From assembly GCF_025397915.1 (NCBI RefSeq), contig NZ_JALIDZ010000002.1, positions 1 through 64,000 on the forward strand: 64,000 nt of DNA. Reading direction: 5' to 3'. This stretch comes from Microbaculum marinisediminis. Its GTDB lineage: Bacteria; Pseudomonadota; Alphaproteobacteria; Rhizobiales; Tepidamorphaceae. Positions 32,756 through 42,063 of the stretch are shown in pieces. The translations under genes were made by a program, and so were the position numbers. Within the stretch, counting starts at the first letter, position 1. Each line of letters begins with the position of its first letter. The notes under the pieces are model-generated. The model ran no database searches. It saw only the letters and a list, made by a program, of their open reading frames with translations, and was not told where the DNA came from.

Positions 32756-34366
32756 TCAGTCTTCGATCCAGAGGCTGCCGAAATCGGCGAAGCCCGACGT
32801 CTTGATCGAGGTGTACTCGTACCCCTTGACGTAGTCGCGGTGCGCGAGGCGAACATTGGGCACGTAGCCGAAGATCTCCGGCTGATCGGCCGTGATCCTG
32901 TTCTGGATCTCGGCATAGATCGGGGCGCGCTGATCCCAGGCCGCCGTCGTCCTGCCCTTCTCGATCAGGGTGAAGACCTCCGGATTGTCGTAGTGGCTGA
33001 CGCCGAACCACTGCCCCCAGGCGCTCTTGTGGTACTGGGACGACGCCGAGTCGGGATCGGACGTATAGGTCGCCATGAACAGGCCTGTCATATCGGCGGC
33101 CGTCTCTATGCTCTGCGCGTTCGCGACCATGTTGGCCCACAGCAGCGGCGTTATGCGGACGCTGATACCCAGGTCCTTCAGGCTATCGAGCAGGATCAAC
33201 CCGACGCGGCGGGTCTCGTCATTGCCCTGCTGGTGCACATATTCGAGCTCGAGACCACCATCGGCCCATTCGGTCTTGGCCAGGTAGGCCTTGGCCTTCT
33301 CGAGATCCCGCCGCGGGAAGTCCGCGACCTCGACATGGCCGTTAAGCACGCTGGGGAACGGGCTGGTCATCAGCGTCGCATCCCCCGAGTAGAGTTCCGG
33401 AAGCGCTTCATAGTCGAATGCGTAAGCGATGGCCCGCCGGAGATTGACGTCCTTGGTCGGTCCGTCCTGATAGTTGAACTTGATCGCGAAAGGGCTGGCA
33501 CCGACGTTGTTCTCGATGACGATCCCCGGAACGTTCGCGACCTGCTGGTAGTCCGCCGTCGTCAACCCTTCCACGATGTCCGCCTGCTTCGTCATCAACG
33601 CGGTCCGCTGCGCGGAAGGCTCGCGAATGACCTGATAGATGACGCCACCGAGGCGCTTGTCCTCGCCTTGCGGCCAGCCGCGCCAGTAATCGTCCAGGGC
33701 TTCGAGCTGGTAGACCGCGTCCGCACGGAACTGCTTGACCCGGAAGGGGCCGCTTCCCGCCGTGTTGGTCATCATCCAGGCCTGGCCGAGATCGCCGTCG
33801 GCCGCCTGCGCCTCGACCTGTTTCGGGTTGACGATCATCCACCACGGCAGATAGCCGATAAAGCTGGGCGACGGGACGTCGAACTTGAACCGCACGGTGT
33901 GCGCATCGACGACTTCGATGGCATCTTCCTTGAGATTGCCGGAGAGCATCCATGCAACCGCCTTGTTGATCTCCAGCGCCCGCGCGAACGAGTACTTGAC
34001 CGCCTCCGCGTCCACCGGATCGCCGTTCTGGAACTTCGCGCGCGGATCGAGCTTGAAGGTCCATTCGGTCGCGTCGTCGTTCATCTCCCAGCTCTCGGCG
34101 AGCCAGGGCACGATCTCGGACGGACTGCCCTTGTACTTCACCAGCGGCTCGTAGATCGCGGACTGGAACACATGATGCGGCGAATCGAACCGCTGGTGCG
34201 GATCGAAGTTGCTGACGGGCGTCCGTCCCCCCCAAACCAGGATCTTGCGCCCGTTCTCGACCTCGTAGGCCATGCCATCGGTCGAGGTCGCGGCAAGCGC
34301 TAGCCCCGCAGCCACCAGGGCGGCCAGTGCGGTCGGGCCGGCCCCGATCAATTTACGAGTACGCAT
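32756..34366 (-). CDS. Peptide ABC transporter substrate-binding protein (SBP_bac_5)
   Basis: The 536-residue periplasmic protein has a signal peptide (residues 1-33) and the family-5 fold: FDPHQRFDSPHHVFQSAIYE, PWLAESWEMNDDATEWTFKL and RAIAYAFDYEALPELYSGDA. Length is normal. AAGGGAG precedes the ATG. It is first in the transporter group and follows the oxoprolinase-like gene by 30 bp. The likely ligand is a small peptide or modified amino acid, judged from the catabolic neighbours. Confidence 0.92.
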   Translation of the reverse strand: MRTRKLIGAGPTALAALVAAGLALAATSTDGMAYEVENGRKILVWGGRTPVSNFDPHQRFDSPHHVFQSAIYEPLVKYKGSPSEIVPWLAESWEMNDDATEWTFKLDPRAKFQNGDPVDAEAVKYSFARALEINKAVAWMLSGNLKEDAIEVVDAHTVRFKFDVPSPSFIGYLPWWMIVNPKQVEAQAADGDLGQAWMMTNTAGSGPFRVKQFRADAVYQLEALDDYWRGWPQGEDKRLGGVIYQVIREPSAQRTALMTKQADIVEGLTTADYQQVANVPGIVIENNVGASPFAIKFNYQDGPTKDVNLRRAIAYAFDYEALPELYSGDATLMTSPFPSVLNGHVEVADFPRRDLEKAKAYLAKTEWADGGLELEYVHQQGNDETRRVGLILLDSLKDLGISVRITPLLWANMVANAQSIETAADMTGLFMATYTSDPDSASSQYHKSAWGQWFGVSHYDNPEVFTLIEKGRTTAAWDQRAPIYAEIQNRITADQPEIFGYVPNVRLAHRDYVKGYEYTSIKTSGFADFGSLWIED

Positions 34367-34396
34367 TCCAGTTCTCCCTTGCTGTGTTCCCCATCG

Positions 34397-37300
34397 TTAT
34401 CTTTGCTCGGCGACCGGCTTGCGGGCGCGCCGCCCACCGTTCGCCGTCCCCTCTGGAGCCGGGGTGTCGGCGCCGTCGATCGCGACGCCATAGACTTCGC
34501 GGGCCTGCTCAGGGCTGACGTAGCCGCCCTTTACATCCGCAAGAACCTGATCGACCGGGCGATCGTGGGGATCGCCATAGCCGGCGCCCCCGCCAACGCG
34601 GACTTCGACGACCTGGTCGGTGGCGGTGAGCATGTCGACCGAGCCGCTGCCGTAATCCTGGAGGAGCCCGCCGTCCTCGCCATACATGCGAAAATGCGCG
34701 CCCCCGCCGGCGAGCCCGCCCGCCATGCCGACGGCGTTGAAACCCACGCCCTCCGGATAGCAGTTCACCATCACGCGGGGACCCCGGGACCGGATGCGAC
34801 GGGCGCGCATCTGCTGTCCGAGACCGGCTCGGGTGCGCCCCGGTCCGGCGCTCTCGGGCACATAGGCCTTTTCGAGCACGAGCACCGGCGCGCGCGTCTC
34901 GAGCACCTCGACCGAGCCGTTGGACGCGCTGGTCGGCCAGAGCAAGGCGGACTTGCCGTCCTGCCGGGAGGATGCCCCCTGCCCTCCACCCAGATAGAGG
35001 TGCTCGCTGAACTGTCGCCCGGTCTCGTCCTTGCCGAAGAAATGAATGATCGCGGGAAGTCCGCTATAGGCCTGGACGGCATCCGGCATCGCTTCGGCCA
35101 GCGCCTGAAAGATGTTCCCCACCAGGTAGGACCCGGTGAGATGGCGCAGCCCGACGGATGTTCCGTGGCTGCAGTTCACGATGGTGCCCTCCGGGGCCTT
35201 CACCGTCAGCGCCCGGTAGCAGCCCGCCGACGCGCGGATCGAAGGCGTAAGCAGGCATTTCAACGCAAAGAACGTCTTGGCCTGGGTGAAATTGAGCGTG
35301 CAGTTGAGCCCGCCCTGCAGGAGCTCGGGCGGCGATCCCGCGTAATCGACCTCGATCTCGTCGCCATTCACCGTGATCGTAACGGGGAAGGTATGACGGG
35401 TGCCGTTGCTCAGCGGCTCGATTTCGCTGCGGTAGACGCCATCGGGAACCGCCCGGATCGCATCGCGCATGGCCCGCTCGGCGCGCGACTGGATCACGTG
35501 GGCCAAGGCCCGCAGATCTTCCAGACCATACTCCTCGAGGAAGGCCTCGAGTCGCCGCGCGCCGACGGCATTGGCGGCAACCAGCGCCTCTATGTCGCCG
35601 ATCACCTGTGCCGCATTGCGAACATTGGATCGAATGAGTCGGAAGAGATCTTCGTTCGCCTTGCCGGCGCGATATAGCTTCATCGGAGGGATCTGGATGC
35701 CCTCCTCGAAGATCTCCCGCGCCCGCATCCGGTCCTTGGTTCCGCCGATGTCGCTGACATGGCCGATGGATCCGATCATCGCGACGACCTTCCCGTTGCG
35801 GAAGACCGGCGTGACCACCCCCACGTCGAACAGGTGACCGGCACAGATCCAGGGGTCGTTGGTCACCAGCACGTCGCCGGGCTCAAGCGTGTGCGCGGGG
35901 AACTCCTTCAGCAGCTCCTGAACGGCCGACATGAGCGTGATGTTGAAGACCGGCATGGCGCGCGGCGAATGAGCGAGCGACTGCCCCTCGGCATCCAGGA
36001 TCTCGCAGGCGAAGTCCTGCATTTCACCGATGATCAGCGAGAACGCGGTGCGGATGACCGTCAGCCAGGATTCCTCGGAGATGCTGATGAGCCGGCTCCA
36101 CATAATCTCAAGGCCGATCGGATCAGCCTCGAGCCGTGCGATTTCCTGCGGAAGCGACGCGGATGCCTCCGGGCGCCGAAAGGCTGCCGTCCCCTGCGAC
36201 AGGTGGATGACCAGGCTGCCGCCTGCACCGACCTCGACATGGTCGCCGGGCGGAACGACGGTGGTTGATTCATCTTCCTCGATGATCGCAGGTCCGTGGA
36301 TCTCCTGCCCGGGGACCAGGGCGTAACGGTCGTGGACCGGGGTGTCGACGAATGATCCGGCCTCCGGGAACCAGACCGGCCGCGTTCCCTTCGAGGCACC
36401 CGATGCGGTGCTGGGTCGGGCCAACGAAGCAAGCGCCAGCTTCGGATCCGGACCGAGTGCCGTCACGCGCCAGCTGATCACCTCGATGTCGGCATTGCTC
36501 GGCTCGCGCTCGTAGAGCTGCCGATATTCCCTTGCGAACAGGTCGGCGATGTGCGGAACGGTGTCCGTTCCCAGAGCGCCATCGGGCACGGGGACCTGGA
36601 GGTTGTGGACCTGGCCGGCCAGCCGCAGTTCCACCTGGCGCCGTATCTCGATCGTGCCCGCGTCGACACCGGCCTCCGCCACGAGAAGGCGCCCGTCGGC
36701 CTCCAGTTCCCCCAGAAGATCATTGACCGCGGCCCAATCAAGCCCGGCAAGCAGCCCGGGAGCGGAGCGGACCGCCTCGTGGCCGACCCGACCGCCCAGG
36801 AAACCCACCGCCGAGGCGACGCCGGAGGCTTGCGGCACCACAACCTTCGCCATGCCGAGCGACTTGGCGACGCGGATCGCGTGGGCGGGGCCGGCACCAC
36901 CGAACGCAACCATCGTGTAGCCGCGCGGATCGCGTCCCTTCTCGACCACGTGCGCGCGCGCCGCACCACCCATGTTCTCGCAGACGACCGCAAGCACGCC
37001 CCAGGCCGCCGCCACGGAACTGTCGGACAGCGTCTCGGCAATCGGCGCGAAGGCGCTTTCGGCCGCGTCTCGGTCGAGTTGCATCCGCCCGCCGAGGAAG
37101 GAGGCGCCGTCGAGATAGCCGAGAACCAGATTGGCGTCGGTCACGGTCGGCTTCTCGCCGCCACGCCCGTAGCAGGCCGGCCCCGGCGTGGAGCCCGCGC
37201 TCCGCGGACCGACCTTCATCAACCCCAGCTCGTCGAAATGGGCGATACTGCCGCCCCCTGCCCCGATCTCGATCATGTCGATGACCGGCGCGCGGACCGG

Positions 37301-38281
37301 CAGGCCGCTGCCACGCTTGAAGCGATGCTCGCGCGCCGCCTCGATCATCGGCGCAACGTCGGCGCGGCCATCCTCGATCAGGCAGACCTTCGCGGTCGTC
37401 CCGCCCATGTCGAAGGCTATGACATCGTCATGGCCGGCGATGCGGCCGAAGTATCCCGCCGCAATGGCCCCGCCCGCCGGGCCGGATTCGAGAAGCCGGA
37501 TGGGGAAGCGTCGGGCCATGGCCGGCGACGCCAGCTGGCCCGAGGACTGCATCAGGTAGAGCGATCCGGAGAAGCCGCGTTCGCGCAGCGCCCCTTCGAT
37601 GCTGCATACATACGGGTCGATCAACGGCATCACATAGGCATTCGCCGTCGTCGTGGTGGCGCGCTCATACTCGCGCACTTCGGCACAGACCTCGCTCGAC
37701 AGGCAGACGGAGAGATCCGGATATTCGTCCGCCGCGATCGCGGCCACGAGGCGCTCATGCGTGTCGTTCTTGTAGGCGTGCATGAAGGACACAGCCACCG
37801 CCTCGGCTCCCGCGGCCACCGCAGAGGCCAGCAGGTCGCGCACCTGCCGCGCAACGATCGGGGTCACGACGGAGCCATCGGCAGCAATGCGCTCGTCCAC
37901 CTCGAAGCACATGGACCGCTCGACCAGCGGATCGGGGAAACGAATGAACAGGTCGTGGGCGTCGTAACGCTGCTCGGTGGCCATCTCGAGCACGTCGCGA
38001 AATCCACGGGTGGTCAACAGCGCCGTCTTCGCGCCGCGACGTTCGATGATCGCGTTGGTGACGATGGTGGTGCCATGGACGATGTCGGCGATATCGGCGA
38101 ACGATTTGCCGGCTTTCGCAACCAGCGCCTCCAGCCCCGCGATCGAGCCCGCGGCCGGGTCCTGCGAGGTGGTGAGCGCCTTGTGGGTATGCAGCCGACC
38201 GCTTTCCGTCTCCAGCAGGACGAAGTCGGTGAAGGTCCCTCCGATGTCGAACCCGATACGGCACTCACGCTTAGGTGTCAT
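34397..38281 (-). CDS. Fused hydantoinase A/B (5-oxoprolinase-like)
   Basis: The 1294-residue protein fuses an HyuA domain (residues about 1-690) to an HyuB domain (about 720-1280), the architecture and length of ATP-dependent 5-oxoprolinase. HyuA shows IGFDIGGTFTDFVLLETES, GTTIVTNAIIER, DMGGTTAKVCLIEDG and GGAGPAHAIRVAKSLGM. HyuB shows MWSRLISISEESWLTVIRTA, GDVLVTNDPWICAGHLFDVG and HGTSVGLRHLTGS. It may open 5-oxoproline or another cyclic imide such as a hydantoin. ATG 38281 with GAGGG upstream begins the HyuA fold. It heads the leftward operon and diverges from the IclR gene across a palindrome. Confidence 0.92.
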   Translation of the reverse strand: MTPKRECRIGFDIGGTFTDFVLLETESGRLHTHKALTTSQDPAAGSIAGLEALVAKAGKSFADIADIVHGTTIVTNAIIERRGAKTALLTTRGFRDVLEMATEQRYDAHDLFIRFPDPLVERSMCFEVDERIAADGSVVTPIVARQVRDLLASAVAAGAEAVAVSFMHAYKNDTHERLVAAIAADEYPDLSVCLSSEVCAEVREYERATTTTANAYVMPLIDPYVCSIEGALRERGFSGSLYLMQSSGQLASPAMARRFPIRLLESGPAGGAIAAGYFGRIAGHDDVIAFDMGGTTAKVCLIEDGRADVAPMIEAAREHRFKRGSGLPVRAPVIDMIEIGAGGGSIAHFDELGLMKVGPRSAGSTPGPACYGRGGEKPTVTDANLVLGYLDGASFLGGRMQLDRDAAESAFAPIAETLSDSSVAAAWGVLAVVCENMGGAARAHVVEKGRDPRGYTMVAFGGAGPAHAIRVAKSLGMAKVVVPQASGVASAVGFLGGRVGHEAVRSAPGLLAGLDWAAVNDLLGELEADGRLLVAEAGVDAGTIEIRRQVELRLAGQVHNLQVPVPDGALGTDTVPHIADLFAREYRQLYEREPSNADIEVISWRVTALGPDPKLALASLARPSTASGASKGTRPVWFPEAGSFVDTPVHDRYALVPGQEIHGPAIIEEDESTTVVPPGDHVEVGAGGSLVIHLSQGTAAFRRPEASASLPQEIARLEADPIGLEIMWSRLISISEESWLTVIRTAFSLIIGEMQDFACEILDAEGQSLAHSPRAMPVFNITLMSAVQELLKEFPAHTLEPGDVLVTNDPWICAGHLFDVGVVTPVFRNGKVVAMIGSIGHVSDIGGTKDRMRAREIFEEGIQIPPMKLYRAGKANEDLFRLIRSNVRNAAQVIGDIEALVAANAVGARRLEAFLEEYGLEDLRALAHVIQSRAERAMRDAIRAVPDGVYRSEIEPLSNGTRHTFPVTITVNGDEIEVDYAGSPPELLQGGLNCTLNFTQAKTFFALKCLLTPSIRASAGCYRALTVKAPEGTIVNCSHGTSVGLRHLTGSYLVGNIFQALAEAMPDAVQAYSGLPAIIHFFGKDETGRQFSEHLYLGGGQGASSRQDGKSALLWPTSASNGSVEVLETRAPVLVLEKAYVPESAGPGRTRAGLGQQMRARRIRSRGPRVMVNCYPEGVGFNAVGMAGGLAGGGAHFRMYGEDGGLLQDYGSGSVDMLTATDQVVEVRVGGGAGYGDPHDRPVDQVLADVKGGYVSPEQAREVYGVAIDGADTPAPEGTANGGRRARKPVAEQR

Positions 38282-38317
38282 CGGTGACCATCCCTCTTGT
38301 GTCGCTATGCGATATTT

Positions 38318-38336
38318 ATTATCGTAATACGATAAT
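38318..38336. promoter_or_regulatory. Palindromic operator between oxoprolinase and IclR genes
   Basis: ATTATCGT and ACGATAAT are perfect inverted 8-mers separated by AAT. The site lies in an AT-rich gap between the divergent genes and is a likely binding site for the IclR protein encoded at 38377-39195, controlling both directions. Confidence 0.6.
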
Positions 38337-38376
38337 GCTAGCCGGAGGTCGAACTCTGTCAAGAGGGGTCGTTGCG

Positions 38377-39195
38377 GTGAATGCGATCGAAAACACGGCG
38401 GCTCGCCCGAAGCCGCGCAAGGAAGACACGGGCGACGGCCGATTTCTCGGGTCCGTCGAAAAGACGTTCCAGGTGCTGTCGGCTTTCAATGCCAAGCGAA
38501 AGCCGCTCAGCCTCACCGAGATCGTGCGGCTGAGTGGAATCGAGAAAAGCGCCGCACAGCGCGTGGTCTTCACCCTGCGCGCGCTCGGCTACATTCGGCA
38601 GTCGGAGACCACCCGCCTCTACAGCCTTTCGGCCCGCATGCTCGAATTCGGTGCTTCGTTTATCGCGTCGAGCCATCTGCACGAGGTCGCCGGCCCCATC
38701 CTCGAGGCCGTGAACGCGAGCTGCGAGGAGACCGTCAATCTGACGGAGCGCGAGGGAGAGGACGTGGTCTACGTGCTGCGCTATCCGAGCAGGCACGTGG
38801 TCAGCGTCGACCTGTCCTCGGGGTCGCGGCTGCCGATCTACTGCACGGCGCCAGGCCGCGCGATACTGGCCTATCTCGACGATGAGGAAGCGCGGCGCAT
38901 CCTCGCGACAAGCGACCTGAAATCGCGCACCCCCACGACCAAGACCGACCCTGAGGAAATCCTGGAAGCCTGCGCAAGGGTCCGGGCCCAGGGCTACAGC
39001 CTGACGAACCAGGAAGCCTTTGTCGGCGACATCTCGGTCTCCGCGCCGGTATTCGACGAAAGCGGCGCGGTGCTCGCCGCCGTCAATATCGCGGTGCCCT
39101 GGCCGCGCTGGTCCGTCGAGCGCGTAGAGGCCGAACTCGCCCCGGTCGTCGTCGGCGCCGCGAATGCGATCTCGCTTGCGATGCGCTCAACCTGA
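38377..39195 (+). CDS. IclR family regulator of the peptide/oxoproline unit
   Basis: The 272-residue regulator has an N-terminal winged helix (LGSVEKTFQVLSAF, SLTEIVRLSGIEKSAAQRVV) and a C-terminal IclR ligand domain (SRLPIYCTAPGRAILAYLDD, ISVSAPVFDESGAVLAAVNI). GTG 38377 was chosen because GAGGGG lies 8 bases upstream; an in-frame ATG at 38335 overlaps the operator. It is divergent from the fused hydantoinase and 14 bp upstream of an M20 peptidase gene, so it probably controls the whole locus in response to a substrate. Confidence 0.9.
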   Translation: MNAIENTAARPKPRKEDTGDGRFLGSVEKTFQVLSAFNAKRKPLSLTEIVRLSGIEKSAAQRVVFTLRALGYIRQSETTRLYSLSARMLEFGASFIASSHLHEVAGPILEAVNASCEETVNLTEREGEDVVYVLRYPSRHVVSVDLSSGSRLPIYCTAPGRAILAYLDDEEARRILATSDLKSRTPTTKTDPEEILEACARVRAQGYSLTNQEAFVGDISVSAPVFDESGAVLAAVNIAVPWPRWSVERVEAELAPVVVGAANAISLAMRST

Positions 39196-39209
39196 TTGAG
39201 GGACTCGCC

Positions 39210-40364
39210 ATGACGTCTTCGCGACTTACAGACTACGTAGCCGAGCTGAACGAATGGGTCTCGATCGAGACGCCCAGTGCCGAACGAAAATCGGTCGCCC
39301 GGCTGCTCGAGCTGGTCGCGGCGCAGTGCGCCCGATCGGGCCTCTGCGTCGAATGGGCGGGCGGCGGCGACGGGGCGTGCCACACCCTGCTGGCACGCGG
39401 CGGCCCCGCCGGACCGGGGCCCGGCATCCTGGTGCTCGCCCACCTCGACACGGTGCATCCGTGCGGAACGCTCCAGTCTGCGTTGCGCTGGCGCATCGAG
39501 GGAGATCGTCTTTACGGGCCGGGGGTCTACGACATGAAAGGCTCGGCGCTGATGGCGCTCGCCGCCTGGTGCAGGCTTCGCGAAACGGGCCGGTCGAGCA
39601 AGGTGCCCGTCACCTTTCTGTTCTCGCCCGACGAGGAGATCGGAAGCCCCTCCTCTCGCGCGGTCATCGAAGACGAAGCCAGACGGGCTCTGGCGGCACT
39701 CGTTGTCGAGCCCGCGCGCGACGGCGGCAAGATCGTCACGTCCCGGAAGGGCGTGGCGCGCTTCGTCATCACGGCGAGCGGACACGCCGCCCATTCGGGA
39801 TCGAACTTCGAGCTCGGCCGCAGCGCGGTCAGCGAAATCGCCGCGCACATCCCCACGATCGAGGCCCTGACGGATGTAGAGCGGGGCATCACCGTCAATG
39901 TTGGAACGATCCGCGGAGGAACCAGCCCGAACACGGTGCCGGCGCACTGCCGTATCGAGGTGGATATCCGCCTGCAGCGGCTCGATCAGGTCGAGCCGAC
40001 GCTTGCCGCCATCCGCTCGCTCACTCCACGAGATCCGGACGTCACGCTCGAAATCACCGGCGAACTCAACCGCCCACCCTTCGACCACGGGCCTGAATCG
40101 CAGAGGCTGTTCCATCATGCGCGGACGGTCGCCGCGGCACTCGGCATTGAACTCGTGGGCATGGCCGCCGGCGGTGCGAGCGATGGCAACTTCACGTCCG
40201 CAATCGGCGTGCCGACGCTGGACGGATTGGGAGTGGACGGTGCCGGGGCGCATACCCTCGAAGAGCACATCCTGCTGTCATCGGTGGTCCCGCGGATAGA
40301 CCTCTTCGCGTCCCTGCTCGAGACGACCGACCTCGGCAGCCTCCAAACCGCACCCACCGCCTAG
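39210..40364 (+). CDS. M20 family carboxypeptidase (CPG2-like)
   Basis: The 384-residue zinc peptidase resembles glutamate carboxypeptidase. Metal ligands and catalytic residues are seen in VLAHLDTVHP (His and Asp), GPGVYDMKGSALM (Asp) and FSPDEEIGSPSS (Glu pair), with VEPARDG and the final GAHTLEEHILLSS. The dimerisation domain lies at about residues 180-290. No signal peptide is present, so it acts in the cytoplasm. With the transporter and the oxoprolinase-like enzyme it could release glutamate from imported glutamyl or pyroglutamyl compounds; this is inferred from context. Confidence 0.9.
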   Translation: MTSSRLTDYVAELNEWVSIETPSAERKSVARLLELVAAQCARSGLCVEWAGGGDGACHTLLARGGPAGPGPGILVLAHLDTVHPCGTLQSALRWRIEGDRLYGPGVYDMKGSALMALAAWCRLRETGRSSKVPVTFLFSPDEEIGSPSSRAVIEDEARRALAALVVEPARDGGKIVTSRKGVARFVITASGHAAHSGSNFELGRSAVSEIAAHIPTIEALTDVERGITVNVGTIRGGTSPNTVPAHCRIEVDIRLQRLDQVEPTLAAIRSLTPRDPDVTLEITGELNRPPFDHGPESQRLFHHARTVAAALGIELVGMAAGGASDGNFTSAIGVPTLDGLGVDGAGAHTLEEHILLSSVVPRIDLFASLLETTDLGSLQTAPTA

Positions 40365-40479
40365 TCCGCGCGCACAAAACCGGGACGTTGTCCGCGGCAG
40401 CCTGCCATGCCGTTCCGATCCCGCACGCGCGCGCGCAGATTGGTCTCGTCGCGTGCCCGGCGGAAGCGGCGGCCTCGGC

Positions 40480-41268
40480 TCACAGCTCGTCGGGGTATGG
40501 CGGCGTCGCGGAATCGAGCCCTGCGGCGATCTCCGCGCAGGCGGCCTGCTGTCGCGCCAGGATGGCATCGTAGTTCGGCGTCGCGCTGCGGCGCGATACG
40601 GCGGCCACGGTGACGCAGGCGACCGCCCGGCCCTCGCCGACCAGGATCGGGCAGACGATATCGGTGACGCCGACGATGTCGCGGCTTTCGCGGATGATGC
40701 TGCCTTCGGCATGCACCGCATCGAGCGAGGAGACGAGACTGGCCTGGTCCGGCGGATCGCGCATCAGGACGAGGCTTTCGGCGATCATGCGCTCGCGCAG
40801 ATGCGGCGGCTGGAAGGCCATCAGGATCAGCCCCGAATGGGCGTCGGCCAGCGGCCGCCGGTAGCCGAGCTTGAGCGAGAAGTTCATGTCGGCGCCGCCC
40901 GAACAGGCGACGATGATGACCGTCTCGCCGCGATGGGCGACGACCAGGTGCGCGGCCTGCTGCACCTCGCCGGCGAAGCGGTCGATGATCGGCGTCGCCA
41001 CGGTGACGAGCTCGCGCGCCCGCGCCGTCTTCATGCCGAGGCCGAACAGCTTATTGGACAGCAGCAGCCGGTCTCCGACGGGCTCCCGCTCGACATAGCC
41101 GCGCGCCACCAGCACGTGAACCATCCGGAAAATCTCGCCCTTCGACCGGCCGAGCACCTCGGCGACCTCGCGCGTGCTCATCGGCGCCCCGTGGGCGGCA
41201 AGCGCCTCTAGGATATCAAGCCCCTTTTCCAGCGCGGGGGCGGCGTAGCTGGTCATCGCTCTTGTCAT
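40480..41268 (-). CDS. IclR family regulator of the amino-acid unit
   Basis: The 262-residue regulator has an N-terminal winged helix (ALEKGLDILEALAAHGAPMS, VAEVLGRSKGEIFRMVHVL) and an IclR effector domain (AHSGLILMAFQPPHLRERMI, CPILVGEGRAVACVTVAA). ATG 41268 and ATG 41256 are both possible; the latter has AAGAG upstream. It is divergent from the polar amino-acid ABC operon, and an inverted repeat lies between them at 41277-41307. Confidence 0.9.
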   Translation of the reverse strand: MTRAMTSYAAPALEKGLDILEALAAHGAPMSTREVAEVLGRSKGEIFRMVHVLVARGYVEREPVGDRLLLSNKLFGLGMKTARARELVTVATPIIDRFAGEVQQAAHLVVAHRGETVIIVACSGGADMNFSLKLGYRRPLADAHSGLILMAFQPPHLRERMIAESLVLMRDPPDQASLVSSLDAVHAEGSIIRESRDIVGVTDIVCPILVGEGRAVACVTVAAVSRRSATPNYDAILARQQAACAEIAAGLDSATPPYPDEL

Positions 41269-41276
41269 CACATCAA

Positions 41277-41320
41277 TTCATATACACGCATTGACAACAT
41301 ATATGAAGCAGCCCTAACGT
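41277..41320 (+). promoter_or_regulatory. Operator and promoter of the amino-acid ABC operon
   Basis: TTCATATA at 41277-41284 and TATATGAA at 41300-41307 are perfect inverted 8-mers separated by 15 bp. TTGACA at 41291-41296 and TAACGT at 41315-41320, 18 bp apart, make a candidate promoter inside the repeat. Binding of the IclR protein here would control the operon. Confidence 0.5.
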
Positions 41321-41391
41321 TTGATAGATCAAAAAGACGCATGGACTGGCCGGACATTTAGTCCGTCCACTGGGAGGAGGTCTATGCACAA

Positions 41392-42063
41392 ATGGATTAT
41401 AGTTTCAAATTTGCAGCGATCTGGCGCTATCGGGATGAAATCTACGAAGGCGTATTCCTGACGCTGCAGCTCTCGGTCGCCACCATGGTGCTGGGGCTCA
41501 TCATCGGTCTGGCGTTCGCGGTGATGCGCAACGCGCAGGCGGCCTGGCTGCGCGGCATCGCGCGGGGCTATGTCGAGGCCATCCGCAACACGCCACTCCT
41601 GGTGCAGCTGTTCATCGTCTTCTACGGCCTGCCCTCCATCGGAATCCGGCTTGCCGCCAACGAAGCGGCGCTGATCGCCCTGTCGGTCAATCTCGGCGCA
41701 TATTGCGCGGAGATCATTCGGGCGGGCATCGAATCCGTGCGCGTCAGCCAGGTCGAGGCCGGCCGGTCGCTTGGCATGACGGCCAGCCAGACCTTCGTTC
41801 ACGTCGTCCTGTTCCAGGCGATGAAGGCGATCTACCCGGCCATGGCGAGCCAGTTCATCCTTCTGATGCTGGCCACCAGCATCGTCTCCTCGATCGGCGC
41901 CACCGAGCTGTTTCACCAGGCCGCCTTCATCGAGTCGCGCACCTACCGCTCCTTCGAGGCCTACGCGCTGATCACCATCGTCTATCTCGGCCTCACCCTC
42001 GTCTTCCGCGCCCTGTTCTCGGCGATCTACTGGACCGTCTTCATCCGGAGGCCGGCACGATGA
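41392..42063 (+). CDS. Polar amino-acid ABC transporter permease 1
   Basis: The 223-residue HisM/GlnP-type permease has about five membrane helices with VEAIRNTPLLVQLFIVFYGL and the EAA loop VEAGRSLGMTASQTFVHVVL. GGAGGAGG lies upstream. Its stop overlaps the start of the second permease (ATGA). It is the first gene of an operon running to 46369. Confidence 0.92.
   Translation: MDYSFKFAAIWRYRDEIYEGVFLTLQLSVATMVLGLIIGLAFAVMRNAQAAWLRGIARGYVEAIRNTPLLVQLFIVFYGLPSIGIRLAANEAALIALSVNLGAYCAEIIRAGIESVRVSQVEAGRSLGMTASQTFVHVVLFQAMKAIYPAMASQFILLMLATSIVSSIGATELFHQAAFIESRTYRSFEAYALITIVYLGLTLVFRALFSAIYWTVFIRRPAR

Noticed and set aside
31976-34303. Plus-strand open frame of 775 codons
   Set aside because: It is antisense to the permease and binding-protein genes, a shadow due to high-GC third positions.
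36551-38287. Plus-strand open frame of 578 codons
   Set aside because: It is antisense to the HyuA domain, which has clear conserved motifs on the minus strand.
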